Shown here piece after piece: positions 11,140 through 19,078 of a stretch of DNA of 38,366 bases. The DNA is from Saccharopolyspora elongata. GTDB lineage: Bacteria; Actinomycetota; Actinomycetes; Mycobacteriales; Pseudonocardiaceae. Under the pieces are notes generated by a model. That model saw only the letters and a program-made list of their open reading frames with translations. It was not told the origin of the DNA and ran no database searches. The translations under genes were made by a program, and so were the position numbers. Location of the stretch: the NCBI RefSeq assembly GCF_004348985.1, contig NZ_SMKW01000087.1, positions 1 through 38,366 on the forward strand. Reading direction: 5' to 3'. How positions within the stretch are numbered: the first letter of the stretch is position 1; every line of letters starts with the position of its first letter.

Positions 11140-11463
11140 TTGACTGACTTGAAGATGACGCCGGGAACCCTGACCGGCCACGGCCAGGGCTGCGAAAGCC
11201 TGGCCGACAAGTTCGGCCAACTCGCCGGCCTGCTCCAACAAGCCGAGGTCGACGACCAGTGCTTCGGCCCCATCGGCGACGCGGTTGGCCTGAGCGGTAT
11301 CTACTTCGACAGCCTGCACGAATGTCAGGACCTCGCGTCCAAGGCGCAGCAATTCCTCGTCAAGACGAAGCAGTCGTTGGACGACACGGTCAAGGACTAC
11401 GCCGAGACGGAGCAGCAGATCTCCGAGATGCTGAAGAAGGCTGGGGAGGGATTGGGCGGATGA
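11140..11463 (+). CDS. EspC-like small ESX-associated protein, module A
   Basis: 107 residues, all-helical, with the pattern of the EspC/DUF2580-type family: an N-terminal helix after MTPGTLTGHG, a mid-protein turn GPIGDAVGL, and a C-terminal helix ending EMLKKAGEGLGG. It probably forms a helical hairpin that is a substrate or partner of a type VII (ESX) secretion machine. TTG start with GAGGG upstream; the identical arrangement in the second copy (14513) supports the TTG. Its TGA overlaps the ATG of the next gene. It differs from the module B copy at about 16 of 107 residues. No ESX core gene (eccB-E, mycP) lies in this window. Confidence 0.8.
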   Translation: MTDLKMTPGTLTGHGQGCESLADKFGQLAGLLQQAEVDDQCFGPIGDAVGLSGIYFDSLHECQDLASKAQQFLVKTKQSLDDTVKDYAETEQQISEMLKKAGEGLGG

Positions 11464-12734
11464 GCGCGCCGCAGGGACCTGGTGACCTCCAGAGCCTGAA
11501 CAACGGCGACGGGAATTCGAAGAACTGGTTTGAGCAGGCCGCCGGCAGAGGTTCATCGTGGGTGGCCGCCGGTCAGGATCTCGCCGATGCGTCTTCGCCT
11601 CCGGAGTGGGGCGCGGCGTCCTTCTCGGCCCGGGCCGAAGTGCTGACCTCGTTGGCCAGTCCAGGTCAGTCGCTGATGAGCAACGGGCTGGGCTTCCTCG
11701 TGTCGATCGTGCTCAGCCCGCTGATCGAACTGGTCGAATGGGCGATCGGCGACCCCGAGCAGATGCGTTCCACCGGTGAGGGCTGGGAGAACGTCGCGAA
11801 GTGGCTTGACCAGGTCGCCGAGCAGGAGCCGCAGCGGGCGCAGGCGACGGCCGAAACCTGGGTCGGCAAGGACGGCGACGCCTTCCGCAAGCAGATGACC
11901 GAGTTCGGTGAGGGAACCAAGGCACTGGCCGCCGACATCCGCGATCTCAAGGGCACCTTGGACATGATCGCGGACATCTTCGACATGGTCGTCGAGTTCT
12001 TCATCCAGACGGTCACCGAGCTGATCATCGGCCTGATCGTCCAGTGGCTGGCGGCCCTGGCGGCATCCTGGATCACTGCTGGGGCTTCAGTAGGTGCGGC
12101 CAGTGCGGGGACAGCGGTTCAGGTCGGGGCCACCGGTGTTCGCATCACGACGCGGGTCATGCAGGTTCAGCGCAAGCTCTTCCAGATATTCCAGAAGATC
12201 GAGCGTCTGCTGCAGAAGCTCCGCGAAGCGGGCAAGCTCCGCAAGGTCATCGACAAGATGAACGACATGCGCGACGGCAACATGTTCGAGAAGGCGATCG
12301 CGCGGAAGATCGACTCGAACCCGGTGGCTAAGTTCCTCACCAAGGCGGACGGGAGTGACCTCACGACCAAGGGGGGCAAGTTCCTCCAGGACGTGGAGAA
12401 GCAGCACGCCGATACGCTGCGGAACTTCGACGACCGCATCGCGAACGCGTCGGGCGACGCCAAGGCGGCGATCCAGGCGGAACGCGATCAGTTCGTGAAG
12501 GACCTCAAGGGCGTTCAGGGGTTGGCCAGCACGGCGACATCGCACGTGCTGACCGGTGTCTTGGGTGGCAAGGCCACCTTCGGTCAAGCGGCGATGGCTG
12601 CCGGTACCGACGTGGTGACGGGCGCGGCGATCGAACAGGGTGCGAACGCGGTCTACGACACCGGCAAGGGCTGGTTCCAAGGGGATTTGTCGGACGAGCA
12701 ACGTGACCAGGCTCAGGAGCGTGGTTTCTCGTGA
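11460..12734 (+). CDS. Large WXG-type helical protein, module A (candidate ESX substrate)
   Basis: 424 residues from the ATG at 11460 (ATGA overlap with the EspC-like gene). Order: polar N-terminus; hydrophobic stretch LMSNGLGFLVSIVLSPLIEL (about 71-92); a WXG-like helical hairpin with the turn TWVGKDGDAFRK (about 135-146); a long hydrophobic region (VVEFFIQTVTELIIGLIVQW on to a Gly/Ala-rich run); a charged helical part; and a C-terminal segment that ends QERGFS. Compared with module B it carries an extra stretch of nearly 40 residues before VLTGVLGG, while the ends are conserved. That layout recalls polymorphic secreted proteins, but no toxin domain is recognised. The stop overlaps the next gene (GTGA). 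Confidence 0.8.
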   Translation: MSAPQGPGDLQSLNNGDGNSKNWFEQAAGRGSSWVAAGQDLADASSPPEWGAASFSARAEVLTSLASPGQSLMSNGLGFLVSIVLSPLIELVEWAIGDPEQMRSTGEGWENVAKWLDQVAEQEPQRAQATAETWVGKDGDAFRKQMTEFGEGTKALAADIRDLKGTLDMIADIFDMVVEFFIQTVTELIIGLIVQWLAALAASWITAGASVGAASAGTAVQVGATGVRITTRVMQVQRKLFQIFQKIERLLQKLREAGKLRKVIDKMNDMRDGNMFEKAIARKIDSNPVAKFLTKADGSDLTTKGGKFLQDVEKQHADTLRNFDDRIANASGDAKAAIQAERDQFVKDLKGVQGLASTATSHVLTGVLGGKATFGQAAMAAGTDVVTGAAIEQGANAVYDTGKGWFQGDLSDEQRDQAQERGFS

Positions 12735-13456
12735 TAGAGGTGTTGTCCGCCCGAGCGTTCTGGTGTTCTCCCGATGAACGGATCCTGTGGTGCCACCCCA
12801 TGAAGTCGGTGGGAGCGAAGGCGAAGTACGTCTTCTACCAGGTGGCCGGACTCGATGAACGGGGCGAAAAGCGGTGGACCGCGGGCAAGGTGCTCGGGGG
12901 CGTCGCAAGCGGTGTCGCAGGGCTTGCGCTCGAGGCGATCTCTCCTTCGGATGGAGATAGTGGCAACAACACACCGAGCGTTCCGACGGCGATCGTTTCA
13001 GGTCAGAACCGGGACTGCTTCGCTGCCTCGCACCTAGGCCAGTGGCAGGCCAGTGGTGTGAACGACAAGGGCGGGCCCGAGTTCGTGTGGATCTTGACGT
13101 CCCATCGGCTCGGGCTGCTCGAATTCTCCGAGAAGAAGCCGGATGCAGGTGCCGAGGGCGGCTTGTTGGGCGGCCTGAAGAAGAAGATCAGCGGTGATTC
13201 CGGCGATGGCGACGCGGCTGTGGATCAGCGGGCCCGCACAGTGGAGCTGCCAGGGCTGACGGTGCACGCCGAGTTTCCCAGGAACATCATCTCGAACATC
13301 GACGCTGCCGAGTACAAGGCGAGGGGACAGGAGCGGAAGTTCTTGCGCGTGGCCCTCACCGACGGGTCCACCATTGACCTTTCTTCGCCCGGAAGCAGCT
13401 CGTACAACGCGGGCAAGGTCGATCGCTTGCTGGCCATGACCTTCGGCCGGGAGTAG
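12731..13456 (+). CDS. Unknown protein, module A gene 3
   Basis: 241 residues, GTG start overlapping the preceding stop (GTGA). No family recognised. It has a strand-rich N-terminal part, a Gly/Ala-rich stretch (KVLGGVASGVAGLALEA), a segment VWILTSHRLGLLEF, a low-complexity linker (GGLLGGLKKKISGDSGDGD), then further strands ending in LTDGSTIDLSS. The SHR/DRR strand, flexible linker and DGS strand are shared with the other gene-3 and gene-4 proteins of this locus, suggesting a common PH-like fold (inference). Divergent from its module B partner. Soluble; no signal peptide. Confidence 0.7.
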   Translation: MIEVLSARAFWCSPDERILWCHPMKSVGAKAKYVFYQVAGLDERGEKRWTAGKVLGGVASGVAGLALEAISPSDGDSGNNTPSVPTAIVSGQNRDCFAASHLGQWQASGVNDKGGPEFVWILTSHRLGLLEFSEKKPDAGAEGGLLGGLKKKISGDSGDGDAAVDQRARTVELPGLTVHAEFPRNIISNIDAAEYKARGQERKFLRVALTDGSTIDLSSPGSSSYNAGKVDRLLAMTFGRE

Positions 13457-13465
13457 GTGTTGGGT

Positions 13466-14155
13466 ATGAGATCGGAAAAGCAGCTCGTCAAGCTCGTGGA
13501 AGACGGGTGGTTGCAGCAGGGGGAGAAGCTGCAGCGGTACGGTGGCGGCAACCGAGAACAGCTGCACTTCGGTGCCACCATCGCTGGCCGCCACCAAGCC
13601 CCGTACCGTCCATCCCACTCGCACGACTTCGACGTCGACTTCGGCGAAGTACTCTACCCGACGGAATTGGTCCAGCAAGGGCGCTTCCATGGTGACGAGT
13701 GGGTACACGACCCGACGATCCGCGGCTGGATCCAGGCTGACTCGCCCGGGCGTGTGGCGGTCGAATGCGCCGACCTGTTGGTCGCGGTCGGACCGGAAGC
13801 CTGGTTCATCGGTACCGATCGCCGCATCGCTGTCGTAGCCGATGCCGCCATCGCGGGCAAGCCGGGGCAGGAATCTGCTCTTGAGGCAGGGAATTCCGAG
13901 GAGAGTGCCAAGGGTTTCGGGCGGTTGTTCGGCAAGGCTCGCTCCGCGATGAACGCAGTGGCAGAGCTTTCCGAGTCCTTGATCGGCGGAACGGAACTGG
14001 TGACACTCTGGGAGTGCCCGAGGGAACACCTCGGGGAGATGACGGGAAGCCTCAAGGGGCGATCCACGGATGGGTCCGGTTTTTCGGTGAACCGGTTCGC
14101 GGACGGCTCCGTCATCGAGGTGAGCACCAAGATCCACGTCAAGGGCTTCATGTAG
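13466..14155 (+). CDS. Unknown protein, module A gene 4
   Basis: 229 residues from the ATG at 13466, preferred over a GTG at 13457 because GGGAG lies about 12 bases upstream. No family recognised. It shares with its module B counterpart the segments QGRFHGDEWVHDP (compare FMGDELVHDP), WFIGTDRRIAVVAD, a linker GRLFGKARSAMNAV, and a final strand RFADGSVIEV. The DRR strand / linker / DGS strand order also recurs in gene 3. Likely soluble partner of the large protein by operon position; chaperone or immunity roles are only possibilities. Confidence 0.7.
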   Translation: MRSEKQLVKLVEDGWLQQGEKLQRYGGGNREQLHFGATIAGRHQAPYRPSHSHDFDVDFGEVLYPTELVQQGRFHGDEWVHDPTIRGWIQADSPGRVAVECADLLVAVGPEAWFIGTDRRIAVVADAAIAGKPGQESALEAGNSEESAKGFGRLFGKARSAMNAVAELSESLIGGTELVTLWECPREHLGEMTGSLKGRSTDGSGFSVNRFADGSVIEVSTKIHVKGFM

Positions 14156-14469
14156 ACACGGCTGAGCTGCCTTGCGGTGGCCTGTCTTTCGCAATGGCGG
14201 CCCACGCATCGCAAGTGTGGAATCGGAAATTTGGTTTGTTTTCCGGCATAGCATCGGCTCTTTTTTGGAATTGTGCCCAGCGTGAGGTGAACGGCAGCGA
14301 CACGTTTCTGTCCGTTTTGCGTCGCTTGTACTCATCTTTTATCGAACAAATCGAACATTAAGGAATAAGTGCCCGCGTCTTCTGGTGTTGTGAAATTGCT
14401 CGCCTTTCATCGGGAACCATCTGCTGGTGCCGCAACGTCCAAGTGATCACCGCAGCGGATTTCCGATGG
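14156..14469. other. AT-richer spacer between modules A and B
   Basis: About 310 bp without a supportable gene, clearly richer in A+T than its surroundings, with T-runs near 14260 and 14335. It probably contains the promoter for module B, but no convincing -35/-10 pair could be fixed by eye. A short stretch near 14371 (GTCTTCTGGTGTTGTG) weakly resembles the gene-3 start region; too short to call. Confidence 0.5.
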
Positions 14470-14499
14470 GACTCCTCTGTGGGCTCGTTTCTTCGCTGA
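14470..14499 (+). pseudogene. Scrap of the YbaB-like gene tail upstream of module B
   Basis: Ten codons reading DSSVGSFLR-stop, placed 13 bases before the module B TTG start. The intact gene upstream of module A ends DDFSSGSFLR-stop, 11 bases before its TTG. Both DNA and spacing match, so the duplication that made module B began inside the YbaB-like gene and left only its 3' tip. The upstream coding part is not recognisable. Confidence 0.6.
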
Positions 14500-14512
14500 G
14501 GGGGGTGCTGTC

Positions 14513-14836
14513 TTGACTGATTTGAAGATGACGCCGGGCACGTTGACCGGCCACGGCCAGGGGTGCGAGAGCCTGGCCGACAAGTTCGGCCAGCTCGCCG
14601 ACCTGCTCCACCAGGCCAAGGTCGACGACGAGTGCTTCGGTCCCATCGGTGACGCCGTGGGCCTGAGCAGCAAGTACTTCGAAAGCCTGGACTCCTGCAA
14701 GGACCTGGCGTCCAAGGCGCAGGAATTCCTGCAGCACATGAAGGAATCGCTGGACGAGACGGTCAAGGACTACGCGGAGACCGAGCAGCAGATCTCGGAG
14801 ATGCTGAAGAAGGCCGGAGAGGGGCTGGGCGGATGA
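14513..14836 (+). CDS. EspC-like small ESX-associated protein, module B
   Basis: 107 residues, same length and ends as the module A protein, with about 16 substitutions clustered in the middle (residues 30-82). N-terminal 29 residues and the last 25 are identical to module A. The TTG start follows the leftover tail of the YbaB-like gene. TGA overlaps the next ATG. Same predicted helical-hairpin ESX partner role. Confidence 0.8.
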   Translation: MTDLKMTPGTLTGHGQGCESLADKFGQLADLLHQAKVDDECFGPIGDAVGLSSKYFESLDSCKDLASKAQEFLQHMKESLDETVKDYAETEQQISEMLKKAGEGLGG

Positions 14837-15996
14837 GCGCGCCGCAGGGACCGGGGGACCTCCAGAGCCTCAACAAGGGCGACGGAGACTCGAAGAACTG
14901 GTTCGAGCAGGCCGCGGGCCGCGGCTCGTCGCTGGTCGGCACCGCCCAGGACCTCAACGACGCCTCGTCGCCGCCGGAGTGGGGCGTGGCCATGGTTTCG
15001 GCCCGCGCGGAACAGCTGGAACTGCTGACCAGCCCCGGCCAGGCGCTGATGAGCAACGGCCTCGGCTTCCTGGTGTCGATCGTGCTGAGCCCGCTGATCG
15101 AGCTCGCGGAGTTCGCCATCGGCGACCCGGAGCAGATGCGCGCCACCGGTGAGGGCTGGGAGAACGTCGCGAAGTGGCTGGACCAGGTCGCCGAGCAGGA
15201 GCCGCAGCGGGCGCAGGCGACGGCGGAGACCTGGGTCGGCAAGGACGGCGACGCCTTCCGCAAGCAGATGACGGAATTCGGCGACGGCGCGAAGGCCCTG
15301 GCCGCGGATGTCCGCGACCTCAAGGGCACGCTGGACATGATCGCGGACATCTTCGACATGTTCGTCGAGTTCGTCATCGACATCATCACCGAGCTGGTCA
15401 TCGGCCTGATCGTGCAGTGGCTGGCGGCACTGGCGGCATCCTGGATCACGGCGGGTGCATCGGTGGCGACCGCGGGTGCGACGACCACGGTCCAGGTCGG
15501 CTCCACCGGCGTGCGCATCACCATGCGGGTCACCAAGATCCAGATGCAGATCGCGAAGCTGGTCAAGCGCCTCGAGGAGATGCTGCAGAAGGTCCGCGAG
15601 GTCGGCAAGCTCCGGAAGGTCATCGACAAAATGAACGAGCTGCGCAACGGCGGGAAGGTCTCCCAGTTCGTGGCGCGCAGGCTGGACGCGAACCCCATGT
15701 TCAACACCCTCACGAGGGCGGGCGACGACTTCGCCTCGACCACGGGCAACCGGTTCATGCAGGGCGTGACCGGTTCGGAGGCGCTCTCCGGGAACCTGGC
15801 CCAGCGGTTCCTGACGAACACCCTCGGCGGCCAGACCCGCTTCACCGGCGCCCTCTTCGACGCGGGCATGACCAATGCCAAGGACGCGGCGATCGAGCAG
15901 GGCGCCGAGTACGTCTACGGTAAGGGCGAGGACCAGGCGACCGGTCAGATGAACGAACAAGAACGGAAAGCGGCGCAGGAGAAGGGCTTCTCGTGA
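14833..15996 (+). CDS. Large WXG-type helical protein, module B (candidate ESX substrate)
   Basis: 387 residues. Same architecture as the module A protein. A 45-residue stretch containing the WXG-like turn TWVGKDGDAF is identical between them, with only a handful of mostly synonymous base changes. Past the hydrophobic region the two diverge: this one is about 37 residues shorter, with a different central part (FASTTGNRFMQGV), before rejoining at LGG and a conserved C-terminus ending QEKGFS. ATGA overlap with the gene before, GTGA with the one after. No catalytic motif recognised. Confidence 0.8.
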   Translation: MSAPQGPGDLQSLNKGDGDSKNWFEQAAGRGSSLVGTAQDLNDASSPPEWGVAMVSARAEQLELLTSPGQALMSNGLGFLVSIVLSPLIELAEFAIGDPEQMRATGEGWENVAKWLDQVAEQEPQRAQATAETWVGKDGDAFRKQMTEFGDGAKALAADVRDLKGTLDMIADIFDMFVEFVIDIITELVIGLIVQWLAALAASWITAGASVATAGATTTVQVGSTGVRITMRVTKIQMQIAKLVKRLEEMLQKVREVGKLRKVIDKMNELRNGGKVSQFVARRLDANPMFNTLTRAGDDFASTTGNRFMQGVTGSEALSGNLAQRFLTNTLGGQTRFTGALFDAGMTNAKDAAIEQGAEYVYGKGEDQATGQMNEQERKAAQEKGFS

Positions 15997-16694
15997 TCGA
16001 AGTCGTCGCGTTGCGGCAGTCGTGGGCGCAGCCGGGTGAGCCGATCTGCTGGGTGATCGACGCGCGGGGCAAGTACCTCTTCGAGGTGGCCGGCCGGGAT
16101 GCGACCGGCAACCCGAAGAAGGGCTTCGCCTCGCGGGTCGCCGGTGGAGTCGGCGGTGCGCTGCTGGAGATCGCGGACGGTGCCCTCGGCGGCAGCGAGG
16201 CGAACTACCAGGACGCACCGGCGGGCGTGGTGGTAGGTGGCCAACCCGACTGCGCGGCGGCTTCGCTAGTCGACGTCTACCGGCAGCACGGCGGCCGGGC
16301 GGTGTGGGTGCTCTCCGACCGCCGGATGGCGCTCGTCGGTGTTTCCGATCCCGAGGAGGCGCCTGCGGCCGAGACGGGATCCTTGTTCAGCCGTGCCCGG
16401 CGGATGGGAGCCGGACTGCTCTCCGGCGGGGGCGACGACAGCAGCGCCGCCGAGCCCGCCGAGGTGGTCGATGACGGGCCGGCACCGCCGGTCGTGCGAA
16501 GCCTGGGCGAATGGCCGAGGTCCGTCGTCACGGCGTGCGACGTTGCGACCCGCAAGCTCGGCCGGGAGTACAAGGCCGGGAAGACGCATTACCTGAAGAT
16601 CCAGCTCGCGGACGGTTCCGCGCTGGAGATCGGCCCGTCCGCGGCCGAAGACGACGGGCGCAGGCTGGTAGCGATGAGCTACGGCCGGGCATGA
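15993..16694 (+). CDS. Unknown protein, module B gene 3
   Basis: 233 residues, GTG start in a GTGA overlap. Counterpart of the 12731 gene but strongly diverged; shared features are the MIEV start, the strand pair around YLFEVAGRD, the Gly-rich stretch, VWVLSDRRMALVGV, a linker with SLFSRARRMGAGLLSGGG, and the final strand LADGSALEIG. Predicted soluble. The ending GRA-stop overlaps the next ATG. Function unknown. Confidence 0.7.
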   Translation: MIEVVALRQSWAQPGEPICWVIDARGKYLFEVAGRDATGNPKKGFASRVAGGVGGALLEIADGALGGSEANYQDAPAGVVVGGQPDCAAASLVDVYRQHGGRAVWVLSDRRMALVGVSDPEEAPAAETGSLFSRARRMGAGLLSGGGDDSSAAEPAEVVDDGPAPPVVRSLGEWPRSVVTACDVATRKLGREYKAGKTHYLKIQLADGSALEIGPSAAEDDGRRLVAMSYGRA

Positions 16695-17401
16695 CGGGAG
16701 CCGTGGTGGGACGCAGTACTTCGTCGATGGTCAAGCTCCTGGTGAAGCACTGGGTGCAAAGCTCTGAGCAGCTGGTCTACGTGTTCGGCGGCGACGAGCG
16801 CGAAGGCTACGTCGCGTCCACGATCCAGGGCGTCAACCGCGTGCCGCACGTAGTGGCGGGCCCGACCGTGCGGCTGGCGGAAAAGCACCGCACGAGCCCG
16901 GTTCCCATGAAGGCGCTGCGCGGCGGTGCCTTCATGGGCGATGAGCTGGTGCACGACCCCGGGTTGTGGGGGCTCGTGCAGGCGGCGACACCGACCGACG
17001 TCGCGGTCCGGTTCGGCGACAACCTGACCGCGGCCGGGAACGCGAGCTTCGTCGCCGTTTCCAGCCATCGGGTCGGGGTCGTGGTGGAGACCGAGCACCT
17101 CCACACCGAGACCGCGCAATCCGCGCCGGAAGAACCGGCCGAGGGGTTTTCCCTGCTGGGAGCGGCGAAATCGGTGGTTCGAGGAGTGACGTCGCTGGGC
17201 GGAGACGCCCCGGACAACCCCGTCACGTGCGGCTTCGAGGTCCAGATGAACGTCATCCGGGAGATCGCCCCGGTGCCGATGGGCCGCAGCGGAAAGCCGT
17301 TGAGGTTCCTCCGCTTCTGGTTCGCGGACGGATCGTCGCTGAGCATCAAGCACCCCGAAGCCGAACGGACCGCCGACACAATCCGCCAGAACATCCGCTG
17401 A
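16691..17401 (+). CDS. Unknown protein, module B gene 4
   Basis: 236 residues from the ATG overlapping the previous stop. Counterpart of the 13466 gene: both have the MGDELVHDP-type segment, a strand FVAVSSHRVGVVVE, a linker with FSLLGAAKSVV, and FADGSSLSI near the end. Last complete gene of the duplicated array. A broken piece of a gene-3 copy begins right after its stop codon. Confidence 0.7.
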   Translation: MTGAVVGRSTSSMVKLLVKHWVQSSEQLVYVFGGDEREGYVASTIQGVNRVPHVVAGPTVRLAEKHRTSPVPMKALRGGAFMGDELVHDPGLWGLVQAATPTDVAVRFGDNLTAAGNASFVAVSSHRVGVVVETEHLHTETAQSAPEEPAEGFSLLGAAKSVVRGVTSLGGDAPDNPVTCGFEVQMNVIREIAPVPMGRSGKPLRFLRFWFADGSSLSIKHPEAERTADTIRQNIR

Positions 17402-17508
17402 TTCTCGTGATAGGAATGCCCTCGACCCGAGCCTTCTGGTGTGCTTCTGATGAACGGATCCCTGGTGGCACGCCATGAAGCCGGTGGAGACGAAGGCGAA
17501 GTACGTCC
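17402..17508 (+). pseudogene. Remnant of a third gene-3 copy (frameshifted)
   Basis: From TTCTCGTGATAG at 17402 to AAGTACGTCC the DNA closely follows the end of the module A large gene plus the start of module A gene 3 (12726 onward). The reading from the GTG at 17407 gives RAFWC then DERI, as in the intact gene, until a one-base deletion near 17460-17475 shifts the frame and a TGA follows. Homology stops near 17508. It resembles module A, not the adjacent module B, so it is debris from another unit or an unequal exchange. Confidence 0.75.
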
Positions 17509-17571
17509 ATGCAACCGCGCAGCGAGGATGTCAGAGCTGATCCGTGCCATGGCGAGTAGCGGGAGGTAGGA

Positions 17572-17874
17572 GTGGCGGTTGAGGCGTGGCGGTGGACCGG
17601 GCGTCGGATTTGGGGCGCCGTGCTGCCGTTCGTCATGCTGGTCGCCGGCTTCCTGCTGATGCGCCTCGGCGGCGGTAATGGGCCGTTGACCTGGGGCGGG
17701 ATGGTCGTGGGGGCCGTCGGTGCCGTCGTCGTCATGGGGTTCTGGAGCGACTTCGCCAACAGCGACGGGGCTGCGAAGGTCCGGCTCTCGCCGTTCGCCT
17801 GGGTCGTGCGCATCGTCAGCTACCTGATTTCGCTGGGCTTCGCCTTCACCGCGGTGGTCTTCCTGTTCACCTGA
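17572..17874 (+). CDS. Small membrane protein, three predicted segments
   Basis: 100 residues, GTG start with GGGAGG upstream. Membrane segments about 14-33, 41-58 and 78-99 (LPFVMLVAGFLLM, GGMVVGAVGAVVVMGFW, SYLISLGFAFTAVVFLF). No family recognised. Stands alone between the module remnant and the kinase, followed by a terminator hairpin. Confidence 0.65.
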   Translation: MAVEAWRWTGRRIWGAVLPFVMLVAGFLLMRLGGGNGPLTWGGMVVGAVGAVVVMGFWSDFANSDGAAKVRLSPFAWVVRIVSYLISLGFAFTAVVFLFT

Positions 17875-17910
17875 CCCCGATCGGCCGGGGCACTGCGGCC
17901 CGCTCGGGCG

Positions 17911-17936
17911 CGGACCGTCGGTCCGTTAGGGTTTTC
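17911..17936 (+). terminator. Terminator hairpin before the kinase gene
   Basis: CGGACC-GTC-GGTCCG (17911-17925), a perfect 6-bp stem, followed by TTAGGGTTTT, a T-rich run rare in this GC-rich DNA. Lies after the small membrane protein gene and about 35 bp before the kinase start. Confidence 0.55.
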
Positions 17937-17962
17937 CCGGTGACCGGCTGTTCGGAGGGTTG

Positions 17963-19078
17963 ATGGGCGACGCACCTCTGCTGGGCGGGCGTTACCGGCT
18001 GGGCGCCCGCCTGGGTACCGGCGGGATGGCCGACGTGCACCGGGCCATGGACACCCGGCTGCAGCGCGTCGTCGCCGCCAAGGTCTTCCGCTCCGGTGCC
18101 GATGCCACCGGGCGGGAGCGGTTCGCCGAGGAGGCGCGGATCCTCGCCGGGTTGAGCCATCCCGGCCTGGTCACCGTGCACGACTTCAGCGCCAGCGAGG
18201 ACGAGCTCTACCTGATCATGGAGCTCGTCGAGGGCCGGACGCTGGCGGATGCGATCGCCGCGGGCCCGCTGCCGCCGGAGCACGTCGCAGACCTCGGCGG
18301 CCAGCTGGCCGACGTGCTGGCGCACGTGCACGACAACGGGATCGTGCACCGCGACGTGAAGCCGTCGAACGTGCTGATCGCAGGCGACGGCAAGGCTTTC
18401 CTGGCCGACTTCGGCATTTCCCGGCTCGCCGCCGCGGTCGCGCGGATGACCAGTTCCGGGATCATCGTCGGCACCGCCACCTACATGGCGCCGGAGCAGG
18501 TCAGCGGCGGCGAGGTCAGCTACCCGGCGGACGTCTACGCGCTCGGCCTGGTGCTGCTGGAATGCATCACCGGCCGCGTCGAATATCCCGGTGCGGGCGC
18601 GGAAAGCGCCGTGGCGAGGCTGGTGCGCGCGCCGGAGGTGCCGGTCGGGATTCCCGCGCACCTGCACCGGGCGCTGATCGCGATGACCGCCGCCGCGCCG
18701 GAGCGGCGACCGACGGCCGCGCAGAGCGCGGACCTGCTCAGCGGCCGGTCGACCGAGGTGATCCCGCGGATTCCGGCCGCCCCGCAACTCCCGCCCGAGC
18801 CGCCGAACCGGCCGATGACCCAGCAACTCCCGGTCGCCGAGCCGCCGAACCGGCCGGTCACGCAGCACCTCCCGGTCGCCGAGCTCCAGCAGCGGCGGAA
18901 CCGCCGGCCGCTGCTGCTGGCCGGCGGCGGACTGCTGGTGCTGCTGGTGGTGCTGATCGGGTTCCTCTCGGTGCCCGAGGCGCCCGTTTCACCGACGCTG
19001 CCGCCGGAGTCGGGGCCGGCGGGGGTCGCTCGCCTGCCCGATGATCTCGCCAACCTGGAAAGGCTGGTCCGGGAATGA
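17963..19078 (+). CDS. PknB-type Ser/Thr protein kinase, membrane anchored
   Basis: 371 residues. Kinase domain about 11-270: glycine loop LGTGGMADV (18-26), catalytic lysine K40 in VVAAKVF, catalytic loop HRDVKPSN with D131, DFG at 149-151, and GTATYMAPEQ. It is an RD kinase with all key residues. Then comes a linker with two tandem copies of PPNRPxTQxLPVAE, a membrane segment about 316-336, and a short extracellular tail without PASTA repeats. ATG at 17963 has GGAGGG upstream. The stop overlaps the start of a lipoprotein gene (ATGA), implying joint function. Proximity to ESX-associated genes is suggestive only. Confidence 0.88.
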   Translation: MGDAPLLGGRYRLGARLGTGGMADVHRAMDTRLQRVVAAKVFRSGADATGRERFAEEARILAGLSHPGLVTVHDFSASEDELYLIMELVEGRTLADAIAAGPLPPEHVADLGGQLADVLAHVHDNGIVHRDVKPSNVLIAGDGKAFLADFGISRLAAAVARMTSSGIIVGTATYMAPEQVSGGEVSYPADVYALGLVLLECITGRVEYPGAGAESAVARLVRAPEVPVGIPAHLHRALIAMTAAAPERRPTAAQSADLLSGRSTEVIPRIPAAPQLPPEPPNRPMTQQLPVAEPPNRPVTQHLPVAELQQRRNRRPLLLAGGGLLVLLVVLIGFLSVPEAPVSPTLPPESGPAGVARLPDDLANLERLVRE

